From: Glaciecola sp. UBA983
GTDB taxonomy: Bacteria > Pseudomonadota > Gammaproteobacteria > Enterobacterales > Alteromonadaceae
Direction: 5' to 3'
Length of the DNA: 28,519 nucleotides
Assembly (NCBI GenBank): GCA_002292215.1
Contig: DBBN01000062.1
Span: forward strand, 8,038 to 36,556
Below are positions 15,931 through 24,859 of this stretch, one piece after another. The notes under the pieces were generated by a model. That model saw nothing but the letters and a program-made list of their open reading frames with translations. It searched no databases and was not told the origin of the DNA. Positions within the stretch are counted from its first letter, which is position 1. Each line of letters begins with the position of its first letter. A program made the translations under genes and the position numbers.

Positions 15931-17275
15931 ATAACTTAGCCGCTATCTGCTCATTGGTTGCAATATTGGTCATGTGTGTGAAGTAAGGCGCGATGGCTTT
16001 GTGATAAAACAATGCTGACAACACCAACATCATAAGCATCAATAGAATGGCATATTGCAAGCCTTCACCAGCATCTGTTTGTGAGAATAGATCACTAAAT
16101 GTGCCGGTTAACAATGGGCCGATACCCGCGCCAAATAAGGTTAAAAATAGTGCTAGCATTGCAATACTCGTGGCACGTTGTTTGCTGTTTACTAATTTAC
16201 TCACTGCAGCGAAAGCCAGTGTTGGCCACCAACTGTTGAAGAAACTAAAACCGGCTGCAAAGATAATCGCATGAGGTATTTTGACACTACCTAGTTGCCA
16301 AATTGCATCTGCTGGCCAAAAAAGAAAACCACAGCCAAATGGAATACTCAACAATACACCGATAACCGGCATACGTAGTTGCCAGCGCGTATTAGTACGG
16401 CATAACTTATCGCAATAATAACCGCTAAACATTGAGCCGACTGCAGCGAACACACCGCTAGCTAAACCGAATGACAACCCAGCGTGCGCTAATGTCATAT
16501 CAAAATTTCGAACCATAAATGTGGGTGCCCAGATACCGTATCCGTAACCGACCATACCAGCAACGGCAGTACCCATACAGATATACAAAAATCCTTTTAT
16601 TTTTATAATGTCACGCAGGTCGTTAAAAAATTTACCTTGAGGTTGCAAACGTACTTGTTTTTCGGCTTCAGTATCGTAGACACCCATGCCAGGATCTCTG
16701 CCGAAAATATAAAGCAATAAAGCGATCACAATGCCCGGAGCACCAAAAAAGATAAATACTGCGCGCCAGCCAAATTCTTGGGCAATCCAGCCACCTAATG
16801 CCATTGCTGCCAGTAAACCAATATGCGGACCGAGCATGTATAGACTAATTGCAAAGGATCGTTTATGCGGCGGATACAAATCAGACACCATTGATATAGA
16901 CGGCGATGTACCTCCTGCCTCACCGATAGCAACGGTCATACGAAAGATGACAAATTGCCAAAACTGTCCGACCATACCACTTGCCATAGTCGCTAAGCTC
17001 CATAGTCCACAGCATACTGCAACAATACTTTTTCGATTAACACCGCTGTCTGCTAAGCGGCTTAATGGAAAACTAAACACGGAATAAAGTACTGCAAATG
17101 CAAGCCCACTTACCGCACCCATAACGGTATCAGATACACCAAACTCTTGTTTTATGGGCTCAATGACAATTGCAATCAAATTACGGTCTATGTAAGAAAA
17201 AACATAAATTAAAGCTAATAAGAACAGCGTTATTCTTGTTCTAACTGGGCTTAGTGCGCTATGGTTGGCTTGCAT
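15929..17275 (-). CDS. MFS transporter, Spinster-like, probable steroid porter
   Basis: A 448-residue, twelve-helix major facilitator protein. Helix 1 carries the conserved pair D30-R31 (SYIDRNLIAIVIEPIKQEFG), helix 2 ends SRLADSGVNRK, and TM4 has the family motif AIGEAGGTSPS with its acidic residue, so the proton-coupling residues known from bacterial Spinster proteins are present. It is a paralogue of the porter at 7864-9189. It is first in minus-strand unit D, with kshA 72 bases downstream, and starts at ATG 17275 behind GAGGTG. The candidate operator at 17337-17350 is 62 bases upstream. Uptake of a steroid across the inner membrane is the likely role, inferred from the neighbours. Confidence 0.93.
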   Translation of the reverse strand: MQANHSALSPVRTRITLFLLALIYVFSYIDRNLIAIVIEPIKQEFGVSDTVMGAVSGLAFAVLYSVFSFPLSRLADSGVNRKSIVAVCCGLWSLATMASGMVGQFWQFVIFRMTVAIGEAGGTSPSISMVSDLYPPHKRSFAISLYMLGPHIGLLAAMALGGWIAQEFGWRAVFIFFGAPGIVIALLLYIFGRDPGMGVYDTEAEKQVRLQPQGKFFNDLRDIIKIKGFLYICMGTAVAGMVGYGYGIWAPTFMVRNFDMTLAHAGLSFGLASGVFAAVGSMFSGYYCDKLCRTNTRWQLRMPVIGVLLSIPFGCGFLFWPADAIWQLGSVKIPHAIIFAAGFSFFNSWWPTLAFAAVSKLVNSKQRATSIAMLALFLTLFGAGIGPLLTGTFSDLFSQTDAGEGLQYAILLMLMMLVLSALFYHKAIAPYFTHMTNIATNEQIAAKL

Positions 17276-17336
17276 TTACTACACCTCTGGTTACAAGTAA
17301 TTAACACAAGATTAACCTTAGTAAGAATTACGGCAT

Positions 17337-17350
17337 CGTCCTTTTGGACG
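17337..17350. promoter_or_regulatory. Inverted repeat CGTCC-TTTT-GGACG, candidate operator
   Basis: Perfect five-base arms CGTCC and GGACG with a four-base spacer, the same arms and spacing as the 18-bp palindrome at 13078-13095. On the minus strand it continues as GGACGATG, as does the degenerate copy at 12988-13001. A shared binding site in front of four transcription units of one pathway is the simplest explanation. Confidence 0.65.
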
Positions 17351-17417
17351 TATTACCAAATCCTTAAATGTTTTCTTATAAATAAAGTTAATTCTTGTAT
17401 CGACTATGGCATTTTTT

Positions 17418-17421
17418 GGAG
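17418..17421 (+). promoter_or_regulatory. Ribosome binding site that fixes the MBL hydrolase start
   Basis: GGAG five bases before ATG 17427. The earlier in-frame ATG at 17406 has no such site, so translation should begin at 17427. Confidence 0.75.
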
Positions 17422-17426
17422 ACCGG

Positions 17427-18530
17427 ATGAAATCTAACCTGGCGGGTAAAGTTCGCACAGACAAAGAACGAAATAGTGCTTTAGACTATCCCTTAATGGC
17501 ACCAAAAGCCAACGGAACAGCTATACAAATTACAGAAGGTATTTTGTGGATCAGAATGCCAATGCCGATGGCACTTGATCATATCAACTTGTACCTATTA
17601 GAGGACGATGATGGATGGTTTATTATTGATACAGGACTGCATACTAACAAAACCAAAGAATTATGGCTTGTTGTAGCTGAGAATCATTGCCAAATCAAGC
17701 CTATAAAAGGTTTGATCTGCACGCATTTTCATTATGACCATAGTAGTTTAGCCCAGTGGCTAATGGATACATTTAACATACCTTTGTTCATGACATATGG
17801 TGAATTTTATACGTTAGCGACACATAGTCGAGCATTAGATACCTTAGGTAATAGTCATCAACGTCAGTTTTATCAACATGCAGGTGTGCCATTAGATACG
17901 GTCGAAAAAATATTTGAAGCATGTAAAAAAGACCCCTTTATGGAGCATAGGCCTAGCAAGTTTAACCGACTTCGTCATGATGATGTATTGACGATAGGTA
18001 AGCGCCGATGGCGGATAGTTATTGGGGAAGGCCATTCGCCGGAACATGCGTGTTTATACTGTGAAGAAGACAAATTATTGTTGGCGGGCGATCAATTATT
18101 ACCGCACATCAGCTCAAATATTCTGGTTAGTGAGATAGAACCAATGGGACAACCGTTAAAAAACTGGTTGCGTTCATTAAAACAAATACAATCACTGGAT
18201 GCAAACACACTCGTTATGCCGGCGCATGGACCGATATTTACGCAAATGCATGTGCGGGCTCAGCAGCTCATTGATCATCATTTCGACACGCTGTCAACAC
18301 TCCAAGATTTTGCCAGACATCATTCGCAATTTAATGCCTATGAAGCGATGCAGCATTTATTTAATCGAAAGCTTTCACCCATTGACACATTAATGGCTTT
18401 AGGGGAAACCCTTGCTCATCTTAATTGGCTAGCAGCCAATGACGATTTACAGTGTCAACGCCAAGTCAATGAAGGCGTTGATATGTATTGTTCGACACAA
18501 TCACTGAAACTAGACAGGAAAAAGGCATGA
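17427..18530 (+). CDS. MBL-fold metallo-hydrolase
   Basis: A 367-residue metallo-beta-lactamase-fold protein. The zinc motif THFHYDH (H100, H102, D104, H105) is intact, with further ligands likely in GEGHSPEHA, LLLAGDQLLPH and MPAHGP. The C-terminal part (after about residue 270) is helical and resembles the LACTB2-like extension. The family hydrolyses thioesters, esters, lactones, phosphoesters or RNA, and the substrate cannot be read from the motif. It is first in operon E, and its stop overlaps the acyl-CoA synthetase start (ATGA). This suggests a paired job such as thioester hydrolysis for CoA recycling or opening a lactone formed from a seco-steroid. That idea is inference. Confidence 0.9.
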   Translation: MKSNLAGKVRTDKERNSALDYPLMAPKANGTAIQITEGILWIRMPMPMALDHINLYLLEDDDGWFIIDTGLHTNKTKELWLVVAENHCQIKPIKGLICTHFHYDHSSLAQWLMDTFNIPLFMTYGEFYTLATHSRALDTLGNSHQRQFYQHAGVPLDTVEKIFEACKKDPFMEHRPSKFNRLRHDDVLTIGKRRWRIVIGEGHSPEHACLYCEEDKLLLAGDQLLPHISSNILVSEIEPMGQPLKNWLRSLKQIQSLDANTLVMPAHGPIFTQMHVRAQQLIDHHFDTLSTLQDFARHHSQFNAYEAMQHLFNRKLSPIDTLMALGETLAHLNWLAANDDLQCQRQVNEGVDMYCSTQSLKLDRKKA

Positions 18531-20221
18531 ATTTAATTGATGCAACAGCACATGTTAAATCTCAAATTATGGCGCCAGGCGGCCCTTTTGAAATTGTAGA
18601 CAAGCAGGTTACAGGCCAGACTTTTAAAGTTTATGCTAATGCTCCGATAAACTTATCGCAAGTAGTGAATGATTCACGTCGAACAGACGATCGAAACTTT
18701 TTAGTATATAAAGAACAGCGTTTGACGTTTAAGGATTTTTTTGAACAAGTGGACAGCATGGCTACTTGGATGCATGCTCAAAAAATTACGCAAGGAGACC
18801 GAGTTGTTATTGCGATGCGTAATCGCCCTGAGTGGATCATCGCATTTTGCGCCGCGGCATTAATCGGTGCAGTTCCTGCACCGCTGAATAGTTTTGGTAC
18901 GGGACAAGAATTAAGAGAAGCGATTGCTATAATCGAACCTAAGCTGATTGTTTGTGATAGTACTAGGTGGCTTCGAATTAACGAAAAGACTCCTTGGTCG
19001 GGCAAAACTATCCTCCTTAATGATCTTCAGGTTGATGTTAATGAGCAAGCTGACACGACTTCTTTTGGTGACACTATTTTGTGTGTGGCTGTTAAATTAC
19101 CTATGCCTCAAATTAACGAAACTGATCCTGCTTTAGTGCTTTTTACGTCAGGTGCTAGTAGTAAAGCCAAGGCTGTAGTATCAAGTCATTTAGCGGTATG
19201 TCAGTCGTTATTCAATATTGATTATATCAGTGCTGTTTCAGCAATGACATCTCCTCAAACCGTCGCCAAAATAATGGAAAAAGCTTTGGTGCCTACGCTA
19301 CTTACTGCAGTGCCCCTGTTTCATGTTAGTGGCTTGCACGCACAATTATTTAGTGCGCTGCGAGCAGGTAGACGTTTGATATTCACCCATAAATGGGAGG
19401 TTGCGTCGGCGATTGAATTAATTAAGCAAGAGCAAGTTACACAGTTTAATGGCGCTCCCTCAATGGTCATGCAGTTGTTACGAGATCCCGATTTTCATAC
19501 TCCAGATGTAATGAAAACATTTGGTGGGCTGGGCTTCGGTGGTTCAGGTTTGCCGACAAGCCTTATCGATAGTGCATTATCTTCTTTAGATGAGCATATG
19601 ATTGGTGTTGGTTTTGGTATGACTGAAACTAACGGTGTCTGCGCTGCAATGGCCGGTGAATTATTTCGTCACAAGCCCAAAAGTTCGGGTTTGTTATCTC
19701 CTATCATGGAAACACGAATTTGTTCACCTGAAGGACTTGTCCTGGCTAACAACGAGTTAGGTGAAATCTGCATGAGAGGTGTGTGCTTGATGGATGGCTA
19801 TTTAGGTAATGACGCAGCAACCAGTGAGACACTTAAATCAGGTTGGTTACATAGTGGTGATATTGGTTACATTGATGATGACGGTTTTTTGTACATCGTG
19901 GATCGTATTAAAGATGTAATAATTCGTGCAGGTGAAAACATTTCAACAGCAGAGGTCGAGTCTTGCTTATTAGAACATCCAAAAGTAGACGAAGCCGCAG
20001 TGTTTGGCATACCTGATGAAGAAACCGGCGAGTCTATTGTAGCTGCTGTAAGTTTACTCGACAACGAATCACTGACTGAGGCTGAATTACGCAATCATGT
20101 CACTCAGCACTTAGCTAAATATAAGGTGCCAGCGCATTTACACATAGTGACTTCAAAATTACCACGGAACCCTGCGGGTAAATTGCTTAAGAACGAGCTT
20201 AAAAAAGCGCTCTATGTATAA
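18527..20221 (+). CDS. Acyl-CoA synthetase (ANL family) with degenerate P-loop
   Basis: A 564-residue AMP-forming acyl-CoA ligase. The core motifs YxxTE-like GFGMTETNG, SGWLHSGDIGYIDDDGF and DRIKDVIIRAGENIS are present, as is the C-terminal adenylation lysine K552 (PRNPAGK). The ATP-grasping loop, usually TSGTTGxPKG, reads TSGASSKAKA (207-216), which departs from the consensus in several positions. The frame is open upstream to an ATG at 18488, but ATG 18527 overlaps the MBL stop as ATGA and is preceded by AGGAAAAAGG, so it is preferred. It probably activates a steroid side-chain carboxylate or a seco-steroid acid. It is distinct from FadD3 at 22049. A 97-base gap separates it from kstD. Confidence 0.9.
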   Translation: MNLIDATAHVKSQIMAPGGPFEIVDKQVTGQTFKVYANAPINLSQVVNDSRRTDDRNFLVYKEQRLTFKDFFEQVDSMATWMHAQKITQGDRVVIAMRNRPEWIIAFCAAALIGAVPAPLNSFGTGQELREAIAIIEPKLIVCDSTRWLRINEKTPWSGKTILLNDLQVDVNEQADTTSFGDTILCVAVKLPMPQINETDPALVLFTSGASSKAKAVVSSHLAVCQSLFNIDYISAVSAMTSPQTVAKIMEKALVPTLLTAVPLFHVSGLHAQLFSALRAGRRLIFTHKWEVASAIELIKQEQVTQFNGAPSMVMQLLRDPDFHTPDVMKTFGGLGFGGSGLPTSLIDSALSSLDEHMIGVGFGMTETNGVCAAMAGELFRHKPKSSGLLSPIMETRICSPEGLVLANNELGEICMRGVCLMDGYLGNDAATSETLKSGWLHSGDIGYIDDDGFLYIVDRIKDVIIRAGENISTAEVESCLLEHPKVDEAAVFGIPDEETGESIVAAVSLLDNESLTEAELRNHVTQHLAKYKVPAHLHIVTSKLPRNPAGKLLKNELKKALYV

Positions 20222-20318
20222 ATTTGTATGATGTGGATAGTTGTGTCCACGCCAAAATTAGCAATCAATAGAAAATATTCCTTTAAACAGAATTATTTTG
20301 CTGAACAGGAGAAATTAG
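20222..20318. other. Intergenic gap upstream of kstD with a short inverted repeat
   Basis: A 97-base AT-rich gap inside operon E. It contains GTGGA (20233-20237) and TCCAC (20246-20250) as an inverted repeat with an eight-base spacer, unlike the CGTCC motif. A local operator or a stem is possible, but five-base arms are weak. No T-run follows, so it is not a terminator, and I could not identify a clear promoter. Confidence 0.3.
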
Positions 20319-22052
20319 ATGAGTACCAACAATGAAAATCAATACGATATAATTATCGTTGGCTCGGGGGCTGGCGCAATGACTGCTGCTATATTTGCCG
20401 CAGATAATGGACATTCAGTGCTGATTGTTGAGAAAAGTGATAAGTACGGCGGTACATCTGCTATTTCTGGCGGTGGTATCTGGATCCCAAATAATGATGA
20501 ATTCAAAGCACTTGGTGGTAACGATAGCTATGAATCTGCACTCGCTTATGTTGAAGCGGCAAGTAATGGTAGCGTCGCTAAATCAAGAATTTGTGCTTAT
20601 TTAGATAACGCTCCCAAAATGCTTCGCGAACTGCATGCTAATTCGCGCGTAAAGCTTGCAGTTGCTGACAAATATCCTGATTATTATCCGCATTTAGAAG
20701 GTTCTCTGCCTGGCGGTCGAACGATGGATCCTGAATTATTCGATACCACTTGTTTAGGAGATGAAATCGAAAATCAACAACCGGCATCTGGTAATACATT
20801 ACTCATGGGTAAAATGGCCTGGACAGCACGCCAAGCACATCAAGCAGTGTCTAAAGAGCGTGGTTGGATGTTTATGATTTTAGGTTTGATGCTACGTTAT
20901 AAGTTTGATTTTAAACAACGTAAAAAAGGCCGCAGAGACCGCCGAGCAGGTTTAGGTGCTAGTTTAGTGGCATCGTTACGCCAATCTCTAATCGACCGTA
21001 ATATCCCATTGTGGAGAAGTACCGAATTTACTGATTTTGTCACCACTGACAATAAAGTCACAGGTATTAAAGTATTACAAAATGGTAAAGAGCTTACACT
21101 AATTGCACGCCATGGCGTTATTATGGGTAGCGGCGGATTTGAGCAGAATCAAACACTACGTGAAAAATACTTACCGGCCCCATCACAACAAGCATGGAGT
21201 GCGACTCCTAAAGGTGGAAATACTGGTGCGGCGTTAGAGGCTGGGCAAAAACTGGGTGCTGCGACCGACTTATTGGATTGGTGCTGGTGGACGCCGACCA
21301 TTAAAGTGCCTAAAGAGCCGAGTTCAAGAGGCTTATTTGCCGAACGTTCTTTTCCTGGCGCAATTGTGGTCGATGGTTTAGGTCAGCGATTTTTTAATGA
21401 GGCAGCTCCGTATTTAGAGTTTGGTGATGCGATGTACAAAAATCATCAAAAAATGGGTAATTCTGTGCCTGCATGGGTCGTGTTTGATGCGCACTTTAGA
21501 TATGAATATGCGATGGGGCCGCTGATGCCTGGCAAAATAATGCCAGATAGCAGAGCGTCTAAATCATGGTTAGATACGGTGTATTTTAAAGCTGATTCAC
21601 TCGAGGCGTTAGCCCAAAAAATCAATGTCGATGCTGTAGGTCTTGCCGCTACCGTTGCAAAAATGAATGGCTATGCGAAGACTGGAATTGATGAGGAGTT
21701 TGCACGCGGAGATAATGTCTTCGATCGCTACTATGGTGATCCTAACGTTAAGCCTAATCCATGTTTAGCGCCGATTACCAAAGGGCCTTACTATGCAATG
21801 ATGATTAATCCTGGGGATATTGGAACAAAAGGTGGTTTACTAACCAATGATTCCGCTCAAGTTGTGCGTCCGACCGGGGAGCCAATCGAAGGATTATATG
21901 CGATTGGTAATGCTTCTTCGTCAGTGATGGGTACTAGTTATCCAGGTGCGGGCTCTACGATTGGGCCGGCGATGACATTTGGTTATATTGCCGCTAATCA
22001 TATAACAAAAACATGTGCTGCTGCACCGCAACAAACTGAGAATGTAGAATGA
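20319..22052 (+). CDS. kstD: 3-ketosteroid delta-1-dehydrogenase
   Basis: A 577-residue flavoprotein of the KstD/fumarate reductase family. The FAD dinucleotide motif is VGSGAGAMTAA (14-24), followed by EKSDKYGGTSAISGGGIWIPNN, a KstD hallmark. The C-terminal active-site region has GPYYAMM (Y492 aligned with the catalytic tyrosine of Rhodococcus KstD1), PGDIGTKGGL, then GLYAIGNASSSVMGTSYPGAGSTIGPAMTFGY, essentially diagnostic of the family. It inserts the C1-C2 double bond into 3-ketosteroids, using FAD and an external acceptor. With KshA it triggers ring-B opening. AGGAG precedes ATG 20319, and the stop overlaps fadD3 as ATGA. A delta-4-(5-alpha)-ketosteroid dehydrogenase is the main alternative, since the two are close relatives. 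Confidence 0.92.
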   Translation: MSTNNENQYDIIIVGSGAGAMTAAIFAADNGHSVLIVEKSDKYGGTSAISGGGIWIPNNDEFKALGGNDSYESALAYVEAASNGSVAKSRICAYLDNAPKMLRELHANSRVKLAVADKYPDYYPHLEGSLPGGRTMDPELFDTTCLGDEIENQQPASGNTLLMGKMAWTARQAHQAVSKERGWMFMILGLMLRYKFDFKQRKKGRRDRRAGLGASLVASLRQSLIDRNIPLWRSTEFTDFVTTDNKVTGIKVLQNGKELTLIARHGVIMGSGGFEQNQTLREKYLPAPSQQAWSATPKGGNTGAALEAGQKLGAATDLLDWCWWTPTIKVPKEPSSRGLFAERSFPGAIVVDGLGQRFFNEAAPYLEFGDAMYKNHQKMGNSVPAWVVFDAHFRYEYAMGPLMPGKIMPDSRASKSWLDTVYFKADSLEALAQKINVDAVGLAATVAKMNGYAKTGIDEEFARGDNVFDRYYGDPNVKPNPCLAPITKGPYYAMMINPGDIGTKGGLLTNDSAQVVRPTGEPIEGLYAIGNASSSVMGTSYPGAGSTIGPAMTFGYIAANHITKTCAAAPQQTENVE

Positions 22053-23617
22053 CAGTCATCGATAGTGTGCCTCGATTAGTGTTTGCGGCAGCAAAAAAAC
22101 ATGCTGAATTATGTGCGATTGAAGACGGTACCATCAGTATAAGTTATCAAGATCTGCCAAATCATTGCCTAGATGTTTGTCGAGCAATTATCGCATTCGG
22201 TGTTAAGCCAGGTGATAGAGTCGCAATATGGGGCTCTAATTCTGCACTTTGGATATTAGCTGCAATTGGCTTACAAATGGCCGGTGCGGTATTAGTACCC
22301 ATTAATACCCGCATGAAAGCAATGGAAGCCGCAGATATTATCAAGCGCAGCGGTGCGAAACTAGTATTTAGCGAAGGGGATTTTCTAAATAACGATTTTC
22401 CAGCACAGCTATCAGCGTTATTTGAATCGTCGCAGCTTGCGATTGTGACATTAACACCACGTGCTGGTGACCCAATTATCTCATGTAGTCCTTGGACGCA
22501 ATTTTTAGCAAAACGGAGTGACGTCAGTAAAAACAGCGCGCTAAAGTTGGCGATGAGTATTGATGGAGAGGATTTGTCAGACTTAATGTTTACCTCAGGT
22601 ACAACCGGTAAACCCAAAGGCGTAATGAGCCGTCATGGCAGTATGATACGTGCGTTTACTGTATTTATTCAAACTCTTGGGATTGTGCCAGGCGATCGTT
22701 ATTTAGTGATTAATCCCTTCTTTCATTCCTTTGGTTATAAAGCGGGCTGGGTGAGCTGTTTGCTTGCTGGCGCAACGATATTGCCGCAATCGGTATTTGA
22801 CGCTGATGAAGTATTTACGCGCATCAGCAATGATAAAATTACGGTGTTACCGGGTCCTCCAACTTTATATTTATCATTACTTGCCCATCCAGGGTTACAA
22901 AAAGCCGATTTAAGTAGTTTACGCGTTGCCGTTACGGGTGCGGCCACTATTCCGCCTATTTTGATTGAACGCATGCGCTCTCTTTTAGGGTTTAAAGTGG
23001 TGACTACCGCTTACGGATTAACAGAATGTGGAGGGCTTGCGACAATCTGTGATCCCAGTACGGATAATGAAACGATTGCCAATACCAGTGGGCGAGCGAT
23101 TGAAGGAACACAAATTGCCATAGTCTCTGCCCAAGGTGAACATTTACCAGCCGGTGAGACAGGTGAAATTTGTATACACGGCTTTCATGTTATGAAGGGT
23201 TATTTTGAGCAACCAGAAGCGACAGCTCAAGCAATTGATGCCCAAGGTTGGTTACATACCGGTGATGTGGGGCATGTCGATGAAAACGGTTATTTAAGTA
23301 TTACAGACAGACTCAAAGATATGTATATCTCCGGCGGTTTCAATTGTTATCCTGCCGAAATTGAGGCCGTACTCGCTCAGCATCCGGCAATTGCACAATC
23401 TGCAGTAGTGGGTATTAGAGATGAGCGGATGGGTGAAGTAGGGTGCGCTTTTATCACTCTAAAGCCTGACCATACAACTAATCAAGCAGATTTAATTGCA
23501 TGGTGCAAAGAACGGATGGCGAATTATCGTGTGCCAAGACGAGTAGAAATTATTGCTGAGATGCCACTCAATGCATCCAACAAAATAGTCAAAGCTGAGC
23601 TACTCACACTAATCTGA
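22049..23617 (+). CDS. fadD3: HIP-CoA synthetase (FadD3)
   Basis: A 522-residue ANL acyl-CoA ligase with the intact P-loop FTSGTTGKPKG (181-191), INPFFHSFGYKAGW, TVLPGPPTLYLSLL, VTGAATIPP, TAYGLTECGG, DRLKDMYISGGFNCYPAE and adenylation lysine K512 (NASNK). The FFHSFGYKAGW and VLPGPPT...VTGAA blocks match FadD3 (Rv3561), which makes the CoA thioester of the C/D-ring propanoate HIP, the first committed step after ring A/B removal. It overlaps kstD by four bases. It is followed after 55 bases by an acyl-CoA dehydrogenase and then fadE30, the enzyme thought to act next. The glycine normally before the C-terminal lysine is asparagine here, a mild change. Confidence 0.9.
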   Translation: MTVIDSVPRLVFAAAKKHAELCAIEDGTISISYQDLPNHCLDVCRAIIAFGVKPGDRVAIWGSNSALWILAAIGLQMAGAVLVPINTRMKAMEAADIIKRSGAKLVFSEGDFLNNDFPAQLSALFESSQLAIVTLTPRAGDPIISCSPWTQFLAKRSDVSKNSALKLAMSIDGEDLSDLMFTSGTTGKPKGVMSRHGSMIRAFTVFIQTLGIVPGDRYLVINPFFHSFGYKAGWVSCLLAGATILPQSVFDADEVFTRISNDKITVLPGPPTLYLSLLAHPGLQKADLSSLRVAVTGAATIPPILIERMRSLLGFKVVTTAYGLTECGGLATICDPSTDNETIANTSGRAIEGTQIAIVSAQGEHLPAGETGEICIHGFHVMKGYFEQPEATAQAIDAQGWLHTGDVGHVDENGYLSITDRLKDMYISGGFNCYPAEIEAVLAQHPAIAQSAVVGIRDERMGEVGCAFITLKPDHTTNQADLIAWCKERMANYRVPRRVEIIAEMPLNASNKIVKAELLTLI

Positions 23618-23660
23618 CGGGTAAAACCCTGACCTGAATTACTTACCGGTGGTTGCAATC

Positions 23661-23666
23661 AAGGAG
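23661..23666 (+). promoter_or_regulatory. Ribosome binding site selecting a TTG start
   Basis: A perfect AAGGAG six bases upstream of TTG 23673. The alternative in-frame GTG at 23649 lies before this site, so TTG is the probable start of the acyl-CoA dehydrogenase. Confidence 0.75.
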
Positions 23667-23672
23667 TACTAC

Positions 23673-24830
23673 TTGGAATTTTCATTTACCGATGAACAAT
23701 TGATGATCCGTGACACTGCTCAGTCATTCTTGAGCGAAGTGTCTACGTCATCAGCCATTCGCAATACGATGGGAACTGAGCATGGCTTTGACGATAATGT
23801 TTGGCAACGACTATGCACGCAGATGGGCTGGCAGGCGACACATATCCCAGAAGAGTACGGAGGCTTTGGACTGGGTTACGTTGAATTAGTGATCATGCTA
23901 GAGCAAATGGGACAGCATTTATTTTGTTCACCATTTTTTGCTACGGTGTGTCTGGGCGCCAATGCCCTACTTGTTGCAGGTACAGAAGCACAAAAACAGC
24001 ATTATTTACCGCAAATATGTAATGGTAGTTTAACGGCAACGCTTGCCTACACCGGAAGTTCTGGTAAATGGGACGCTCATAGCGTTGATGCAGTTGTATT
24101 AGCCAAGGACAATGAATATGTTCTTAATGGTGTCTACCGTTATGTGCCAGATGGACATACTACGGATGTGCTCATTGTGGCTGCACGCAACTCAGACACG
24201 AGTGGACAAAGTGGCATTAGTTTATTCGTGACTGATGCTAACGCAAAAGGGGTTACTCGAGAGTATTTACCTACGATGGATCAAACCAAAAAACAAGCTC
24301 ACATTGTGTTCGATAATGTCGTGGTGAATGAACACGCTTTAATGGGGGAGTATGCGAATGCCTGGCCGTTGCTTGATAAAATTCTTAACCTAGCGACGAT
24401 TGCTACCGCTGCTGAACAAGTGGGGGGATCACAACAAGTATTAAACATGAGTGTCGCCTATACCAAAGAACGCGTGCAGTTTGGGCGCGCGATAGCGGGA
24501 TTTCAGGCTGTAAAACATCAAGCTGCAGATATGATGCTACGCACCGAAGTAGGCCGTTCAGCCGTTTATTATGCGGCGTGTGTGGCACAAGAATTTTTTG
24601 ATGGCGGCTCATTGGCTAGAGAGCTAGGAGAGGCTGCCAGTGTTGCTAAATCATATTGTTCCGATGGCTACTTTAAGAATGCTGGGGATGCCATTCAGCT
24701 CCATGGTGGCGTAGGTTTTACTTGGGAGTACGATGTGCACTTGTATTTCAAACGAGCCAAGTCATCAGAGATGTTTTTGGGTAATGGCGCATATCATCGT
24801 GAGCGCGTGGCTAAAATGTTGTTGGATTAA
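23673..24830 (+). CDS. Acyl-CoA dehydrogenase (FadE, steroid type)
   Basis: A 385-residue acyl-CoA dehydrogenase starting EFSFTDEQLMIRDTAQSF at TTG 23673. The N-terminal domain has IPEEYGGFGLGY; the middle domain has TATLAYTGSSGKWD in place of the usual QAxTEPxAGSD-like FAD/substrate loop. The C-terminal domain has ERVQFGRAIAGFQAVKHQAADM and LHGGVGFTWEYDVHLYFKRAK. The degenerate middle-domain loop is typical of the partner subunit in heteromeric steroid acyl-CoA dehydrogenases, so it may pair with another FadE, perhaps FadE30 just downstream. It resembles the truncated dehydrogenase at 1-408. Its substrate is probably a HIP-derived or side-chain acyl-CoA. Subunit pairing is inference. Confidence 0.9.
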   Translation: MEFSFTDEQLMIRDTAQSFLSEVSTSSAIRNTMGTEHGFDDNVWQRLCTQMGWQATHIPEEYGGFGLGYVELVIMLEQMGQHLFCSPFFATVCLGANALLVAGTEAQKQHYLPQICNGSLTATLAYTGSSGKWDAHSVDAVVLAKDNEYVLNGVYRYVPDGHTTDVLIVAARNSDTSGQSGISLFVTDANAKGVTREYLPTMDQTKKQAHIVFDNVVVNEHALMGEYANAWPLLDKILNLATIATAAEQVGGSQQVLNMSVAYTKERVQFGRAIAGFQAVKHQAADMMLRTEVGRSAVYYAACVAQEFFDGGSLARELGEAASVAKSYCSDGYFKNAGDAIQLHGGVGFTWEYDVHLYFKRAKSSEMFLGNGAYHRERVAKMLLD

Positions 24831-24859
24831 CCACTGCTATTAACTATGGGTACAGACTA

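Larger units (their letters stand above)
17276..17426. promoter_or_regulatory. Divergent promoter region between unit D and operon E
   Basis: A 151-base non-coding stretch between the minus-strand MFS gene and the plus-strand MBL hydrolase. The inverted repeat at 17337-17350 sits near its middle, 62 bases from one start codon and 76 from the other, so one bound regulator could control both directions. I could not place convincing -35/-10 pairs by eye. Confidence 0.7.

Noticed and set aside
18488..18526. Longer N-terminus for the acyl-CoA synthetase from ATG 18488
   Set aside because: No ribosome site; ATG 18527 has AGGAAAAAGG and an ATGA overlap typical of this operon.
22162..22617. 151-codon open frame opposite fadD3
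   Set aside because: An antisense shadow of a clear ANL ligase; composition is biased and no domain is recognised.
23618..23640. GGGTAAAACCC as a terminator after fadD3
   Set aside because: A four-base stem with a three-base loop and no T-run; too weak, and the operon continues in the same direction.
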